From: Inhella proteolytica | Lineage (GTDB): Bacteria; Pseudomonadota; Gammaproteobacteria; Burkholderiales; Burkholderiaceae_C | Length of the DNA stretch: 64,000 nucleotides | Direction of reading: 5' to 3' | Assembly (NCBI RefSeq): GCF_016093275.1 | Contig: NZ_JAEDAK010000004.1 | Span: forward strand, 186,001-250,000 | In this document: in pieces, positions 50,763-59,420 of the stretch | Numbering within the stretch: position 1 is the first letter of the stretch | Layout: every line of letters begins with the position of its first letter | Translations under genes and position numbers: made by a program | Notes under the pieces: model-generated | The model's input: the letters and a program-made list of their open reading frames with translations, nothing else | What the model was told of the DNA's origin: nothing | The model's database searches: none

Positions 50763-51911
50763 ATGCTTGCGCCGAACTGCCGCCTTCCCTCAACACCTGC
50801 CTGCCCCACGCCGCCCGACTACGGGCCGCTGATTACCCTGGCGCCGGAGCCACCAAACGACATTTCGATCGCACTGATCGAATCCAACCAAGCCGCCGAC
50901 TTGGCGGTGCTGTGCGAAGCGCGGGGAAGCCTTTTTGAGGCGATCAAGAACAGCACCTCCGACCGAGAGACGCGCCCTCATCATCCGAAGATTGCAGGGG
51001 CAAGCGCGCTGGCTCCGGTTGACAGTCCGGCCAAGGTCTTTGACTGGGATCGAGTGCCCCAACTGGCCGTTCTTCAGTTCGAGTTGATCAGCCAGCTTGA
51101 GATCGCGGCCCAGTCCGGCTGCGATTTGGAGCTCGGCGTGCGAGGCAAGCCTGCACTGCTGCGGCTGACCCGGCCTAACGAGGCAAAGCTTTCCGCGATG
51201 GCAAAGGCGGTTGCTGGCCGAGCAAGTTCGGGCGGCTGCGAAACCGAGATCGCAGCCCAGGCCAAGGGGTCGCTGCTGCTGCATCTGGCGCCCCTGGCCG
51301 ACCTGTCGCTTGATGAGGAGAGTCCCCTCTTGGCATGCCTTCGCCTGGCCGAAGCGCTGGTGATGCCGGTGCTGCAGCGACTGAAGCATGGCTTGGCGGT
51401 CCCTCGCCCCCATGAGGTCGAAAGCATGCCCACGGTCGTCAGGGTGCCTGGCCATGGCGCCATGCCTGCGGGTCATGCCTGCATGGGATTTCTACACGCG
51501 AACCTGGTGATCGGGCTCGGTGCACTGGCGGGACGCTCAGGGGTGCGCAACCAGAAGCTTCTGCGAGCTGCGGCACGTATTGCGGACAACCGGGTTCGAG
51601 CGGGCCTGCACTACCCTGCCGACAACGTGGCGGGGGCGCTGCTGGGAACCGTAATGGCCCAGGTCCTGCTGTCGGGCCTCTCTTCCGCCCCGCCCATCAC
51701 AAGCTACACCTTCGACGCCAACCAATCGTCTTCCTCCGGAGAGTTTTCACAAGCGGACTTCGGCGAGAGCCAGGGCTTGCCGGCGGCTTTGCAGCCATGG
51801 TCGGCGGCGTTTACCGAAGCCCAGCGATCGCCGGCCGATGCACCAGCACTGCCGATTTGGACGCGCTTGCTACGCGAGGCCGTTCTGGAGGAGTGGAAGT
51901 TGAAGCTGTAG
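50763..51911 (+). CDS. PAP2 / vanadium haloperoxidase-like protein
   Basis: A 382-residue protein whose C-terminal half carries the acid phosphatase/vanadium haloperoxidase signature: Kx6RP at K208-P216 (KHGLAVPRP), PAGH at 235-238 (usually PSGH) and Rx5Hx3D at R277-H283-D287 (NRVRAGLHYPAD). These residues bind phosphate or vanadate. No signal peptide and no membrane core of the usual PAP2 phosphatases is clear, which favours a soluble haloperoxidase-like enzyme or phosphatase. The substrate is unknown. AAGGAG lies 6 nt before ATG 50763. It is 21 bp after the TPR gene and 3 bp before the subtilase-like gene. Confidence 0.75.
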   Translation: MLAPNCRLPSTPACPTPPDYGPLITLAPEPPNDISIALIESNQAADLAVLCEARGSLFEAIKNSTSDRETRPHHPKIAGASALAPVDSPAKVFDWDRVPQLAVLQFELISQLEIAAQSGCDLELGVRGKPALLRLTRPNEAKLSAMAKAVAGRASSGGCETEIAAQAKGSLLLHLAPLADLSLDEESPLLACLRLAEALVMPVLQRLKHGLAVPRPHEVESMPTVVRVPGHGAMPAGHACMGFLHANLVIGLGALAGRSGVRNQKLLRAAARIADNRVRAGLHYPADNVAGALLGTVMAQVLLSGLSSAPPITSYTFDANQSSSSGEFSQADFGESQGLPAALQPWSAAFTEAQRSPADAPALPIWTRLLREAVLEEWKLKL

Positions 51912-51914
51912 CCG

Positions 51915-53195
51915 GTGGCAGACAGCCTGCTCGTGCCCAGCGTCGGCCCGCCCGTCAGCGCCGCTTTGCTGGCACTGATCGACGTCGGGGGCCACTTCTT
52001 GTTCGAAGGCTTGCGCCGTAGCGGTAGATCACGCTTGGTGGCCCTTTGGGACCAAGCCGAAGTTGCCTCTTCGGCTCCCTGGCACAGCGCACCGGGCCAA
52101 GGGCGATGGATGGACAGCCTCGGCCTCAATGAGCTGGCGCGCACGACCCTGAACCCTCAGGACGAACTGCATCACTATGGATTTCTAGGCTTCCCACCGG
52201 CGCGGCCCATCGACCATGCCACCCAAATGTTGGACTTGATGGCTGGGCCGCATGCCGATGACGCGGCGTCACGAGCGCGGCTGGCCTTGGTTGCACTGCG
52301 CCCTCGGAACGCGAGCCAGTTGGGTGACGCCCCGCCCGGCCCGGACATCCTGGCCGCACTGCGATTCCTGCTTGGTTGCACCAGCTCGGCCGTGCTGGTC
52401 ACCATTGCGATGGGCTGTTGCTGGGGTCCACGCGACGGAAGCACACCCTTCGAGTTGGCTGTGGAGGCGTTATTGAAAGCGCATCCGCGACTGATGGTGG
52501 TATGGGCGGGAGGTGGCGCAGAGCGAATGGCTGGCGCAGGCTGGCTTGCGGAACTGCAGGCCGGTGAAACCCTGCACATCGAGTGGCAACCCGAAGCCGC
52601 GCTCGATCGAGAAGAGCACCTGGGCCTATGGTGGTCGTCCGCACAGCCGCCTTGCTGGCGGCTCCAAGCGCACGAGTTGCCAGCAGCTCCCTGGATTGAC
52701 GCTCATGAGCCAGTGTTGGCAAACGAAGGGGCTCGATTAGCTTGCCGATCACAAGCGGCGAGTGGTGAAGCGGTACTGACTCTCGAACCAGCGAGCACCA
52801 GCGCTTGGCACTGGGAGCTGCAAGCACGCTCTGCCATGCGTCTGCAACTCTGGCTGATGCGCCCCCCGCAACGGGGGTGGCTGAGGGCAGATCGCGGGCG
52901 GCGACCGGTGCGGACCTTGTGGAATGGCCTAGCGGGAAGTCCCTCGGCCGGCGTGACGATGGCTCAGGGGCGCGATGTTCCAGATGGCGTGTTGGCATGG
53001 CCGATCCCGTCCGGAGGGATTCCAGCCACCGCGGGCCTGAGTGGCGAGCTCAGATCCTGCGGCGGCAGCAGTGCTGCGGCGGCCCTGGCCAGCCGCGCCT
53101 TGTTCAACCAGATGTCAGCTCAGGGCAGAGAGCCGAACCGCCACGGGGACTGGCAAGGGCACTGGCAGGAAGTCAAGCGGCTACTTGCAATCTGA
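51915..53195 (+). CDS. subtilase-like (S8) protein, possibly inactive
   Basis: A 426-residue protein in which the three catalytic blocks of S8 peptidases are recognisable in order: ALIDVGGHFLF (D23), IDHATQMLDLMAG (H101) and GGSSAAAALASR (S385/S386, matching GTSMAAP). The segment TIAMGCCWGPRDGSTPFELAV and the following LMVVWAGGGAERM align by eye with the NLSYG...AAGNS block, but the oxyanion-hole asparagine is replaced by glycine (about residue 200). No signal peptide, so cytoplasmic. It starts at GTG 51915, 3 bp after the PAP2-like gene, with no strong ribosome site, so translation is probably coupled. It overlaps the convergent lipoprotein gene by 15 bp. Confidence 0.65.
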   Translation: MADSLLVPSVGPPVSAALLALIDVGGHFLFEGLRRSGRSRLVALWDQAEVASSAPWHSAPGQGRWMDSLGLNELARTTLNPQDELHHYGFLGFPPARPIDHATQMLDLMAGPHADDAASRARLALVALRPRNASQLGDAPPGPDILAALRFLLGCTSSAVLVTIAMGCCWGPRDGSTPFELAVEALLKAHPRLMVVWAGGGAERMAGAGWLAELQAGETLHIEWQPEAALDREEHLGLWWSSAQPPCWRLQAHELPAAPWIDAHEPVLANEGARLACRSQAASGEAVLTLEPASTSAWHWELQARSAMRLQLWLMRPPQRGWLRADRGRRPVRTLWNGLAGSPSAGVTMAQGRDVPDGVLAWPIPSGGIPATAGLSGELRSCGGSSAAAALASRALFNQMSAQGREPNRHGDWQGHWQEVKRLLAI

Positions 53196-54206
53196 GGGCT
53201 TGAGCAGGCAGTTGGCAAGCCGCTGCTGCTGGGCAAGCTTGTCGGCTTCAGCCTTGAGCGCTGCCGCCTCCGCACTGGTCATGTCGGTGGGCAATTTGGC
53301 GAGCGTCGAGAGTCCATCCAAACCAGCCTTCAACCCGCCTTTGCTGCCGAGCTGAACACTGGTCACAGCGCCAGAGTCTGCGAAGCCAACCGCGAAGCCA
53401 CTGCTGCCAAAGAGCGCAGGCTTGGGCAATGGCAGCGCGAAACGTTTGCCCAGCTGCGCGATCGGTAAGGCCTGATTCCAGATCACCTGAGGCTTGCTTT
53501 TGCCTTCGAGACCCAAATCCACAACCTGGACCCTAATGCGCCCTGGCCAACGGGACCAGATCTGGGGACCGCTCGGGGCGCCCGCCAATTGCAGGGGCGG
53601 TGAGTCCGTCTCGCTCCCCATTACCTGATGGCGAAGTTCGCTCAAAAGGGGTTTCACCTGTTCAAAGGCATGCGCGCTATCCGCCGTTGGCTTGAAGTCC
53701 ATGAACGGTCCCGGCTCGCCGTCTAGTGCGATGCCGGCGCGCAGCGTGATCGCGATGGCGTGTCCATCCCCGGCCTGTCGAACCCACGCGCAGGCCTTCT
53801 GCGTGTCAGTTAGATCAGTTCTTGCGAAGGGCACCACCGCTGCACCCGCCAATGCTGTCGCCAAACCCGCTGCGGCCTTGATGATCGAGTCGCCCTGGCC
53901 CGCACTGGCGGTGTTGATGCCCTTCAAGCGTCCGTCCTCTGTCCACTCCAGCTTGACATCAACGTCAGCCCAGGCTCCTCGCAACTCGCTCAAATCCAGC
54001 CACTCTTCCGCCTTGGGATCAGCCCGATGTTGCAGGTTGGGGACGACCGAGGTCGCCACAAGCGCTCGGTCTGCCGCATCACAACTCACACTCCGAACCA
54101 CGGTCAAGCTCAAACTGCTGGTCGGGAGGTAGTAGCGCAACTTGAGTTCCGGAAGTTGTGCGCACCCGGCCAATAGCATTGGGACCATCCACACGCAGGC
54201 TCGCAT
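53181..54206 (-). CDS. lipoprotein of unknown function
   Basis: A 341-residue protein with a lipobox (MVPMLLAGC, C15). The mature part has no family I recognise. It contains a glycine/alanine-rich hydrophobic stretch (IIKAAAGLATALAGAAVVPFA) and ends in a charged region with two more cysteines (LANCLLKPSDCK). Probably anchored to the inner or outer membrane. It is convergent with the three-gene accessory operon, overlapping it by 15 bp, and shares that region's less extreme GC content, so it may belong to the same island. Confidence 0.75.
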   Translation of the reverse strand: MRACVWMVPMLLAGCAQLPELKLRYYLPTSSLSLTVVRSVSCDAADRALVATSVVPNLQHRADPKAEEWLDLSELRGAWADVDVKLEWTEDGRLKGINTASAGQGDSIIKAAAGLATALAGAAVVPFARTDLTDTQKACAWVRQAGDGHAIAITLRAGIALDGEPGPFMDFKPTADSAHAFEQVKPLLSELRHQVMGSETDSPPLQLAGAPSGPQIWSRWPGRIRVQVVDLGLEGKSKPQVIWNQALPIAQLGKRFALPLPKPALFGSSGFAVGFADSGAVTSVQLGSKGGLKAGLDGLSTLAKLPTDMTSAEAAALKAEADKLAQQQRLANCLLKPSDCK

Positions 54207-54501
54207 CGCATCCTCCCTGGTTGACTCATGGGGTAGTCAGTTTGGCGGTGCAGCGAGTTCACGACCAGCGCCAAGTTGCGGATGCCAATGTGGCCCTGCT
54301 CCCCCTAGACTTTTACGACATGCAAGTACGCGCGCAGCACGGGCGCCACTTCGCACTTCTCGGCAAACCCGCCTACTGAATTCAGCCCACGCTCGTTCCC
54401 CTCGCCGTGCTTCTGGCCACGCCCTACGACATCCGGTCGTTGAATTCAGGTCAGCCCAGCGCGTCTTGAGGCTTGGGCACTCACGACGCCAACTCTGACC
54501 C
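54207..54501. other. gap with possible gene remnant
   Basis: This 295-bp gap has no good gene. On the plus strand, the frame ending in a stop at 54379 reads like coding sequence (VQRVHDQRQVADANVALLPLD... GKPAY) over about 45 codons but lacks any plausible start, so it may be the tail of a degraded gene. It marks the right edge of the accessory region. Confidence 0.35.
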
Positions 54502-55062
54502 ATGGATCTCAGCCACTACCTCCGCATCCAAGCCCACGCCAACCACCTGATGAACCAGCGCCTGGCTCGCGCGATGCAGGGCCTGGCGCAGGCCGAGTTC
54601 CAGGCCCCGCGCGTGGGCTTCTTTCCGAGCCTGGCCGCCACGCTGGGGCACATCCTGGAAGTCGATCTGTTCTACGTGGCGGTGCTTGAAGGTGAGGCCA
54701 ATGCACGCCAGGTGTTCGAAACCTTCCGCAACCCCGAGACCCTGGTCGACTGGGATGCCGCGCAGCGTGCGGTGGACCAGCGCTTGATCGCCTTCTGCGC
54801 CGGCCTGGATGCCGCCGGCTGCGACGCGGCGGTGCGCATCCCGCGCGCCGACCATGTGCAAGTGGACCGGGTGGCGCATCTGCTGGCCCATCTGTTCATG
54901 CACCAGACGCACCACCGCGGCCAGGTGCACGCCATGCTCAGCAGCACCGCGGTAGCGCCGCCGCAGCTGGATGAATTCATGATGCCCAGCGAGGCCCATC
55001 TGCGTGAGCCCGACATGGCGGCGCTGGGGTGGCGCGAGGCCCAGGTCTACGGTCAGGCTTGA
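54502..55062 (+). CDS. DinB family protein (four-helix, metal-binding)
   Basis: A 186-residue four-helix-bundle protein of the DinB/YfiT group. The three metal-ligand histidines are expected in LGHILEVDLFYVA and HLFMHQTHHRGQVHAML. Family members include thiol-dependent transferases and proteins with no known activity. It is not the DNA polymerase DinB. Only 4 bp separate its stop from the M50 protease start, so both are probably co-transcribed. Confidence 0.88.
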   Translation: MDLSHYLRIQAHANHLMNQRLARAMQGLAQAEFQAPRVGFFPSLAATLGHILEVDLFYVAVLEGEANARQVFETFRNPETLVDWDAAQRAVDQRLIAFCAGLDAAGCDAAVRIPRADHVQVDRVAHLLAHLFMHQTHHRGQVHAMLSSTAVAPPQLDEFMMPSEAHLREPDMAALGWREAQVYGQA

Positions 55063-55066
55063 CGCC

Positions 55067-57823
55067 ATGGACCTGGCCTTGAGTCTGCTGCTGGCGGCCG
55101 GCGCCGCGCTGCTGCTGTTCGGGCTGGCGGCCAGTGCCATGACGCTGACGGCCATCCGCCGCCTGCGCTTGCTGCCGCCCGAAACCCAGGCCCTGGCCGA
55201 ACTGCCGGCTGAGGCCAGCAGCGCCTTGGCGCCGGGCCTGGCCCTGGTCGAGGCGCTGGGCTTCGGCGCCCCACAGGCCTTGCGCGTGGTGGCGCTCAGC
55301 AGCGCCGGGCGCCCGCTGCCGCAGCATGCGCTGGTGCTGACGCATGCCGACGGCGCCGCCGCCTACCTGCTGCAGCTGGCGGTGCCGGATCGGGGGCGCG
55401 TCTTCGCGCTGTACTTCGTCAGCCGCACGGCGGATGGCCAGACCCTGGTGACACGCAACCGCGCCAGCATCGCCGGAGCGCTGGACCTGCCCGACACCGA
55501 GACCCAGGACCTGTGGCTGCCGAGCTGGGCCGCCGTCTGGCAGGCCCACCGCGCCCGCATGCGGGCGCTGCGCGCCGATGCCTCGGCTTGGCTGCGCTGG
55601 CCGGCCGAGCACTGGGTGGCGGCCGGTGCGCTGGCCGAGCGCCAGGCCTTCGAGCTGCGCGTCCAGCGCGGCGACTACCTGCCCGCGGGTGACGGCAGCT
55701 TCCGCATCGGCGCGCGGGCCGCCTTGCGCATGCTGGGGCGCGCCTGGGCCGTGTTCGGGCCCTCGCAGCGGGGCATGGCGGACGACGTCAGCCCCGACGC
55801 GCATCCGGCCCGCCCGGAGCATCCGATCGAGACCTTTGAGCGCGAGCAGCAGGCGGCGCAGGGCACACAGCGCTCGGCGCGCGCCAAATGGCTGCTCTTC
55901 CTGGCCACTGCCGCGGCCGCCGCGCTGTCCTTCGGCTTCAGCATGGACTGGAAGTCCCTGCCCATCCTGCTGGGTGTGCTGCTGTTCCACGAGCTCGGGC
56001 ATCTGGCCGCCATGCGGCTGTGCGGCTACCGCGATCTGCAGGTCTTCTTCCTGCCCTTCATGGGGGCCGCGGTGAGCGGCCGGCCGCAGCAGCCCGGCGT
56101 CGGCAAGGAGCTCTTCGTGCTGCTGGCCGGGCCGCTGCCCGGCCTGCTGCTGGGCCTGGCGGCCCTGCTCTGGCCGCCCATCGACGCCCCCTGGCTGCGC
56201 AGCACCGCCTGGTTCGCCGTGTTCCTGAACATGGCCAATCTGCTGCCCTTCCATCCGCTGGACGGCGGCAAGGTGTTCGAGCTGCTGCTGCTGAGTCGCT
56301 GGCCCTGGGCCGCCCTGGCCGGCCGCGCGCTCGGCCTGCTGGCCCTGGCCGCCTGGGTGCTGAATGCCGGCGGCGGCGCCAGCCGCCTGGTGTTCCTGGG
56401 CGCGCTGCTGCTGATGGCCCTGGGGCTGGGGCAACAGGCCCGCCAGGCACGCCTGGCCAGCCATCTGCGCGCCCAGGGCCGCTGGGGCGGGCTGACGCGC
56501 GAGGCGGCGCTGCAGGCCTTGTTCCAGGCGATCCAGACCCTGGGCTATGGGCGCCGCGCCTGGGCCGAGCAGAAGTTGCTGGTGGAGGCCCTGCTGCCGC
56601 TGGCGCAGCGCCCTCGCTTGCGCCGGCCCGCACGCGCTGCCGGCCTGCTGCTCTACGCCCTGTGCCTGAGCCTGCCGCTGCTGGCTGTCGCCCTGCACGG
56701 CCAGCCCGGCTTGCCCAGCCGTTCCACCCCCGCCCAGGCCACGGACCCGGCCCAGTACCTGCGCACCCGAAACGCCGAACTGCAGGCCTTGCGCGCCCGC
56801 CTGGCGGCTCTGCCCGAGCCGGCCGCCCAGTGGCGGCTGCTGGAGGAGGAGCTGGACGGCGTCAGCGAGGAACTGGCCGAGCACCGGCCCGGCCAACTGC
56901 CCGCGGCCGAGGCCCTGCTGCGCGATGCCGTCCAGCTGGCCCCACGCCTGCCCGATCCCGTGGCCCGCCAGGTGCAGCTGGCGCTGTGGCAGTTCCAGTC
57001 CAAGGCCGAAGCGGCCGAGCGCCTGGCCCTGCTGGAGCAGGCGCTGGCGCATTACGACAGGACCGAATCCGCCGCCTCCGACCCGGCCCTGCTGTTCCGC
57101 GCCACCGCGCGCTGGCTGGAGACCGAGGGGACGCGCGCTCCCGAGCGGCGGCAGGCGCTGATCGACCGCGCCCTGGCGCGCGGTGCCGGCCTGGCGGCCG
57201 GGCCGGATGCCGCCGCGCTGCGCCGCCAGCACCTGGACGCCCTGCACGCCCAGGGCGAGTCCGCCGCCCTGTTCGCCTTGCTGCAGACCTGGCAGGCCGC
57301 CGCTCCCGCCGACCCCCTGCTGCATGAAGACCTGGCCCAGCTGCAGCTCGATGCCACCGTCGCGGCGCGCGGCGCTGCCGCGGGCCTGGACTGGCTGGAC
57401 CGCGTGCTGCCCAGCCTGCAGGCCATGGCGGGGCCGGACCCGCATCCGGGCGCCAGCCTGCGCCGCCAGGGTCTGTGGCTGGCCGAGTCCGCCGGCCGGG
57501 CCGACTGGGCGCAGACCCAGGCGCCCTTGCTGCCCGAGGCGAAGCTCGGCAGCCGTCCAGCGTCCTGGTCGCGCCGCTTCCTGCTCTGGATCAGCGGTGC
57601 GCAAGCGCCCAATCCGCACAGCACGCTGCGGGCGCTCGAGCAGGCCCATTGGCGCGGCGACTTCGCGGCCGCCGCGGCGGCGGCGCAGCGTTGGCGGGAA
57701 CAGAGCGGCCGCAGCAGCCTGCAGCTGCCGGACCTGGGCGATGCCAGCGGCCTGGCGGCCCGCCGCCAGCAGCTGATCCAGCAGGCCCGCCGCGCGCTGT
57801 ACGAGCGCTACGGCCTGCAGTGA
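55067..57823 (+). CDS. M50 site-2-protease-like protein with large extra domains
   Basis: A 918-residue membrane protein. The M50 zinc motif HELGH is at residues 308-312 and the second ligand motif NLLPFHPLDGGKV at about 391-403, each in a hydrophobic segment, as in site-2 proteases that cleave proteins inside the membrane. This core is far shorter than the chain: about 300 N-terminal residues precede it and about 500 C-terminal residues, mostly alpha-helical with TPR-like AA-rich helices, follow it. Substrate unknown. It follows the DinB-like gene by 4 bp; the target may relate to a membrane stress response. Confidence 0.83.
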   Translation: MDLALSLLLAAGAALLLFGLAASAMTLTAIRRLRLLPPETQALAELPAEASSALAPGLALVEALGFGAPQALRVVALSSAGRPLPQHALVLTHADGAAAYLLQLAVPDRGRVFALYFVSRTADGQTLVTRNRASIAGALDLPDTETQDLWLPSWAAVWQAHRARMRALRADASAWLRWPAEHWVAAGALAERQAFELRVQRGDYLPAGDGSFRIGARAALRMLGRAWAVFGPSQRGMADDVSPDAHPARPEHPIETFEREQQAAQGTQRSARAKWLLFLATAAAAALSFGFSMDWKSLPILLGVLLFHELGHLAAMRLCGYRDLQVFFLPFMGAAVSGRPQQPGVGKELFVLLAGPLPGLLLGLAALLWPPIDAPWLRSTAWFAVFLNMANLLPFHPLDGGKVFELLLLSRWPWAALAGRALGLLALAAWVLNAGGGASRLVFLGALLLMALGLGQQARQARLASHLRAQGRWGGLTREAALQALFQAIQTLGYGRRAWAEQKLLVEALLPLAQRPRLRRPARAAGLLLYALCLSLPLLAVALHGQPGLPSRSTPAQATDPAQYLRTRNAELQALRARLAALPEPAAQWRLLEEELDGVSEELAEHRPGQLPAAEALLRDAVQLAPRLPDPVARQVQLALWQFQSKAEAAERLALLEQALAHYDRTESAASDPALLFRATARWLETEGTRAPERRQALIDRALARGAGLAAGPDAAALRRQHLDALHAQGESAALFALLQTWQAAAPADPLLHEDLAQLQLDATVAARGAAAGLDWLDRVLPSLQAMAGPDPHPGASLRRQGLWLAESAGRADWAQTQAPLLPEAKLGSRPASWSRRFLLWISGAQAPNPHSTLRALEQAHWRGDFAAAAAAAQRWREQSGRSSLQLPDLGDASGLAARRQQLIQQARRALYERYGLQ

Positions 57824-57836
57824 GCCTGCCCGCTCC

Positions 57837-58784
57837 TCAGGCCAGGCGCTTGTCCAGGCAGATCGACTCCGCGCGCCCGACGTAGGCCCCGTAGGGCGCG
57901 CATTCGCGGTAGCCGGCGGCGGCGTAGAAGGCCAGCGCATCCGCGTTGGCGCGGCGCGTGCTCAGCCTCAGCTGCCGCCAGCCGGCCAGCCAGGCCTCGT
58001 GTTCCAGGTAGTCCAGCAGGCGCTGGCCCACGCCCTGACGGGCTTGTAGCGCATGCATGCGCTTGAGCTCGGCTACGCCGGCTTCGCCTGCCAGCGGGCG
58101 CAGCGCGCCGCAGCCCTGGGCCGTGCCATCGGCGGCGCGGGCCAGCACGAACAGCGTGGCGCCCTGGAAATTGGCGCGGCCATCGCTGCCGAATCGCTGC
58201 ATCAGCAGGGCCGAGAGCGCGTCCTGCAGCGCCAGCGCCTCGGGGTGATCGCTGGCCACCGGCTGCACCCATTCGCCCCGCGCGCCCAGGCGCTTGAACA
58301 TCACCTGCGTGGGCTCCAGCGCGCCGGCGGTGCTCATAGCGTAGGCGGGGATGTGGCCGCAGACCTGGTAGCCCAGGCGCCGGTACAGGCGCTCGGCGGG
58401 GCTGGCGCGCACGGTGTCCAGCACCAGCAGGCGGCGGCCCTGCTGCACGGCGGCCGCCTCGGCGGCCTGCATCAGCTGCGCCCCCAGGCCACGCTGGCGC
58501 GCGGCCGGCGCCACCATGACCTTGCAGACCTCAGCGCGGTGCGCGCCGTTGGCCGGCGTGTCCAGCACCAGCTGGGCACTGCCCAGCACCTGATCGCCCG
58601 CGACGGCCACGAAGCCTTGGCGCTCGCCGCGCCGGCAGCTGTCCTGGCAGCGCTGCCAGAAGGCGCGCGCAGCGTCCTCACTCGGGGTGGCCGTCCAGCC
58701 GATGCTGGCGCCCAGGGCCACGGTGTCACGCAGCAGCGGCACCAGGGCGTCAGGGTTCAGGTCTTGCAGGGGAACGAGCTTCAT
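57837..58784 (-). CDS. tandem GNAT acetyltransferase
   Basis: A 315-residue protein made of two GNAT domains. The first has VCKVMVAPAARQRGLGAQLMQAAEAAA, where QRGLGA is the acetyl-CoA pyrophosphate loop; the second has AELKRMHALQARQGVGQRLLDYLEHEAWLAG and LSTRRANADALAFYAAAGYRECAPYG. Both acetyl-CoA loops look intact. Acceptor unknown. Its start overlaps the stop of the XRE-cupin regulator gene (ATGA at 58781-58784), so the two are co-translated. Confidence 0.9.
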   Translation of the reverse strand: MKLVPLQDLNPDALVPLLRDTVALGASIGWTATPSEDAARAFWQRCQDSCRRGERQGFVAVAGDQVLGSAQLVLDTPANGAHRAEVCKVMVAPAARQRGLGAQLMQAAEAAAVQQGRRLLVLDTVRASPAERLYRRLGYQVCGHIPAYAMSTAGALEPTQVMFKRLGARGEWVQPVASDHPEALALQDALSALLMQRFGSDGRANFQGATLFVLARAADGTAQGCGALRPLAGEAGVAELKRMHALQARQGVGQRLLDYLEHEAWLAGWRQLRLSTRRANADALAFYAAAGYRECAPYGAYVGRAESICLDKRLA

Positions 58785-59377
58785 CGGGGGTTGGTGATGG
58801 CAATCAGGTAACGGGCTTCGGCGGCGCCGGGCACCTCGAAGGCGGAGGGGCCCCAGAGCTTGAAGCTGAGCGAATCGCCGGCGCGCAGCTCGTGCAGCTG
58901 CTCGCCCAGCGTCAGGTTCAGCCGCCCAGCGATCAGCCACAGGTGCTGCTCCAGGCCCGGCAGCGGCGGGTGCTCGTAGGCGATGCGCGCGCCGGGCTTG
59001 AGCCGGCCTTCGATCAGTTCTGTGGCAAAGCCGGCCAGCGGCGGCGCCAGCATGCGGCGCGTGAAGCCACTGGCCTCGTCCTGCCACAGCGGCTGCTGGG
59101 CGGCGGGCAGGTGGCGGGCCGGAGCCGACTCCACATCGGCCAGCAGGCGCGACATGGTGAGCCCATGCGCCGCGCACAGGCGGTTGAGCAGGCTGGCGGT
59201 GGGGCTGGTCTCGGCCCGCTCCAGGCGGGAAAGCGTGGCGCGGCTGATGCCGCTGCGCGTGGCCAGCTCGTCCAGGCTCCAGCCCGCGGCGGCGCGCAGC
59301 GCGGCCAGGCGCTGGGCCAGGCGCCGCTCCAGCGCGGGGTCCTCAGGGGGTTCGGTCGTGTCGGCGGCAGTTCTCAT
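58781..59377 (-). CDS. XRE family regulator with cupin domain
   Basis: A 198-residue regulator: an N-terminal helix-turn-helix (RLAALRAAAGWSLDELATRSGISRATLSRLERAETSPTASLLNRLCAAHG) and a C-terminal cupin fold (LIEGRLKPGARIAYEHPPLPGLEQHLWLIAGRLNLTL). This matches the SutR/PuuR-like group, in which the cupin senses a small metabolite. It is transcribed with the GNAT gene and divergent from the EamA transporter; TTTGAGA repeats between them are the likely operator, and the regulator's own start codon lies inside that operator. Confidence 0.92.
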   Translation of the reverse strand: MRTAADTTEPPEDPALERRLAQRLAALRAAAGWSLDELATRSGISRATLSRLERAETSPTASLLNRLCAAHGLTMSRLLADVESAPARHLPAAQQPLWQDEASGFTRRMLAPPLAGFATELIEGRLKPGARIAYEHPPLPGLEQHLWLIAGRLNLTLGEQLHELRAGDSLSFKLWGPSAFEVPGAAEARYLIAITNPR

Positions 59378-59410
59378 ATTTGAGACAATGGTAGTCAGTT
59401 TTGAGAAATG
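59372..59410. promoter_or_regulatory. TTTGAGA operator for the XRE-cupin regulator
   Basis: TCTCA-TATT-TGAGA (59372-59385) is a small palindrome, and TTTGAGACAATG (59379-59390) recurs as TTTGAGAAATG (59400-59410), 21 bp (two helical turns) later. This lies in the 43-bp gap between divergent starts and overlaps the regulator's start codon, so binding could repress both directions. Confidence 0.5.
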
Positions 59411-59420
59411 CCGTCAAGGC

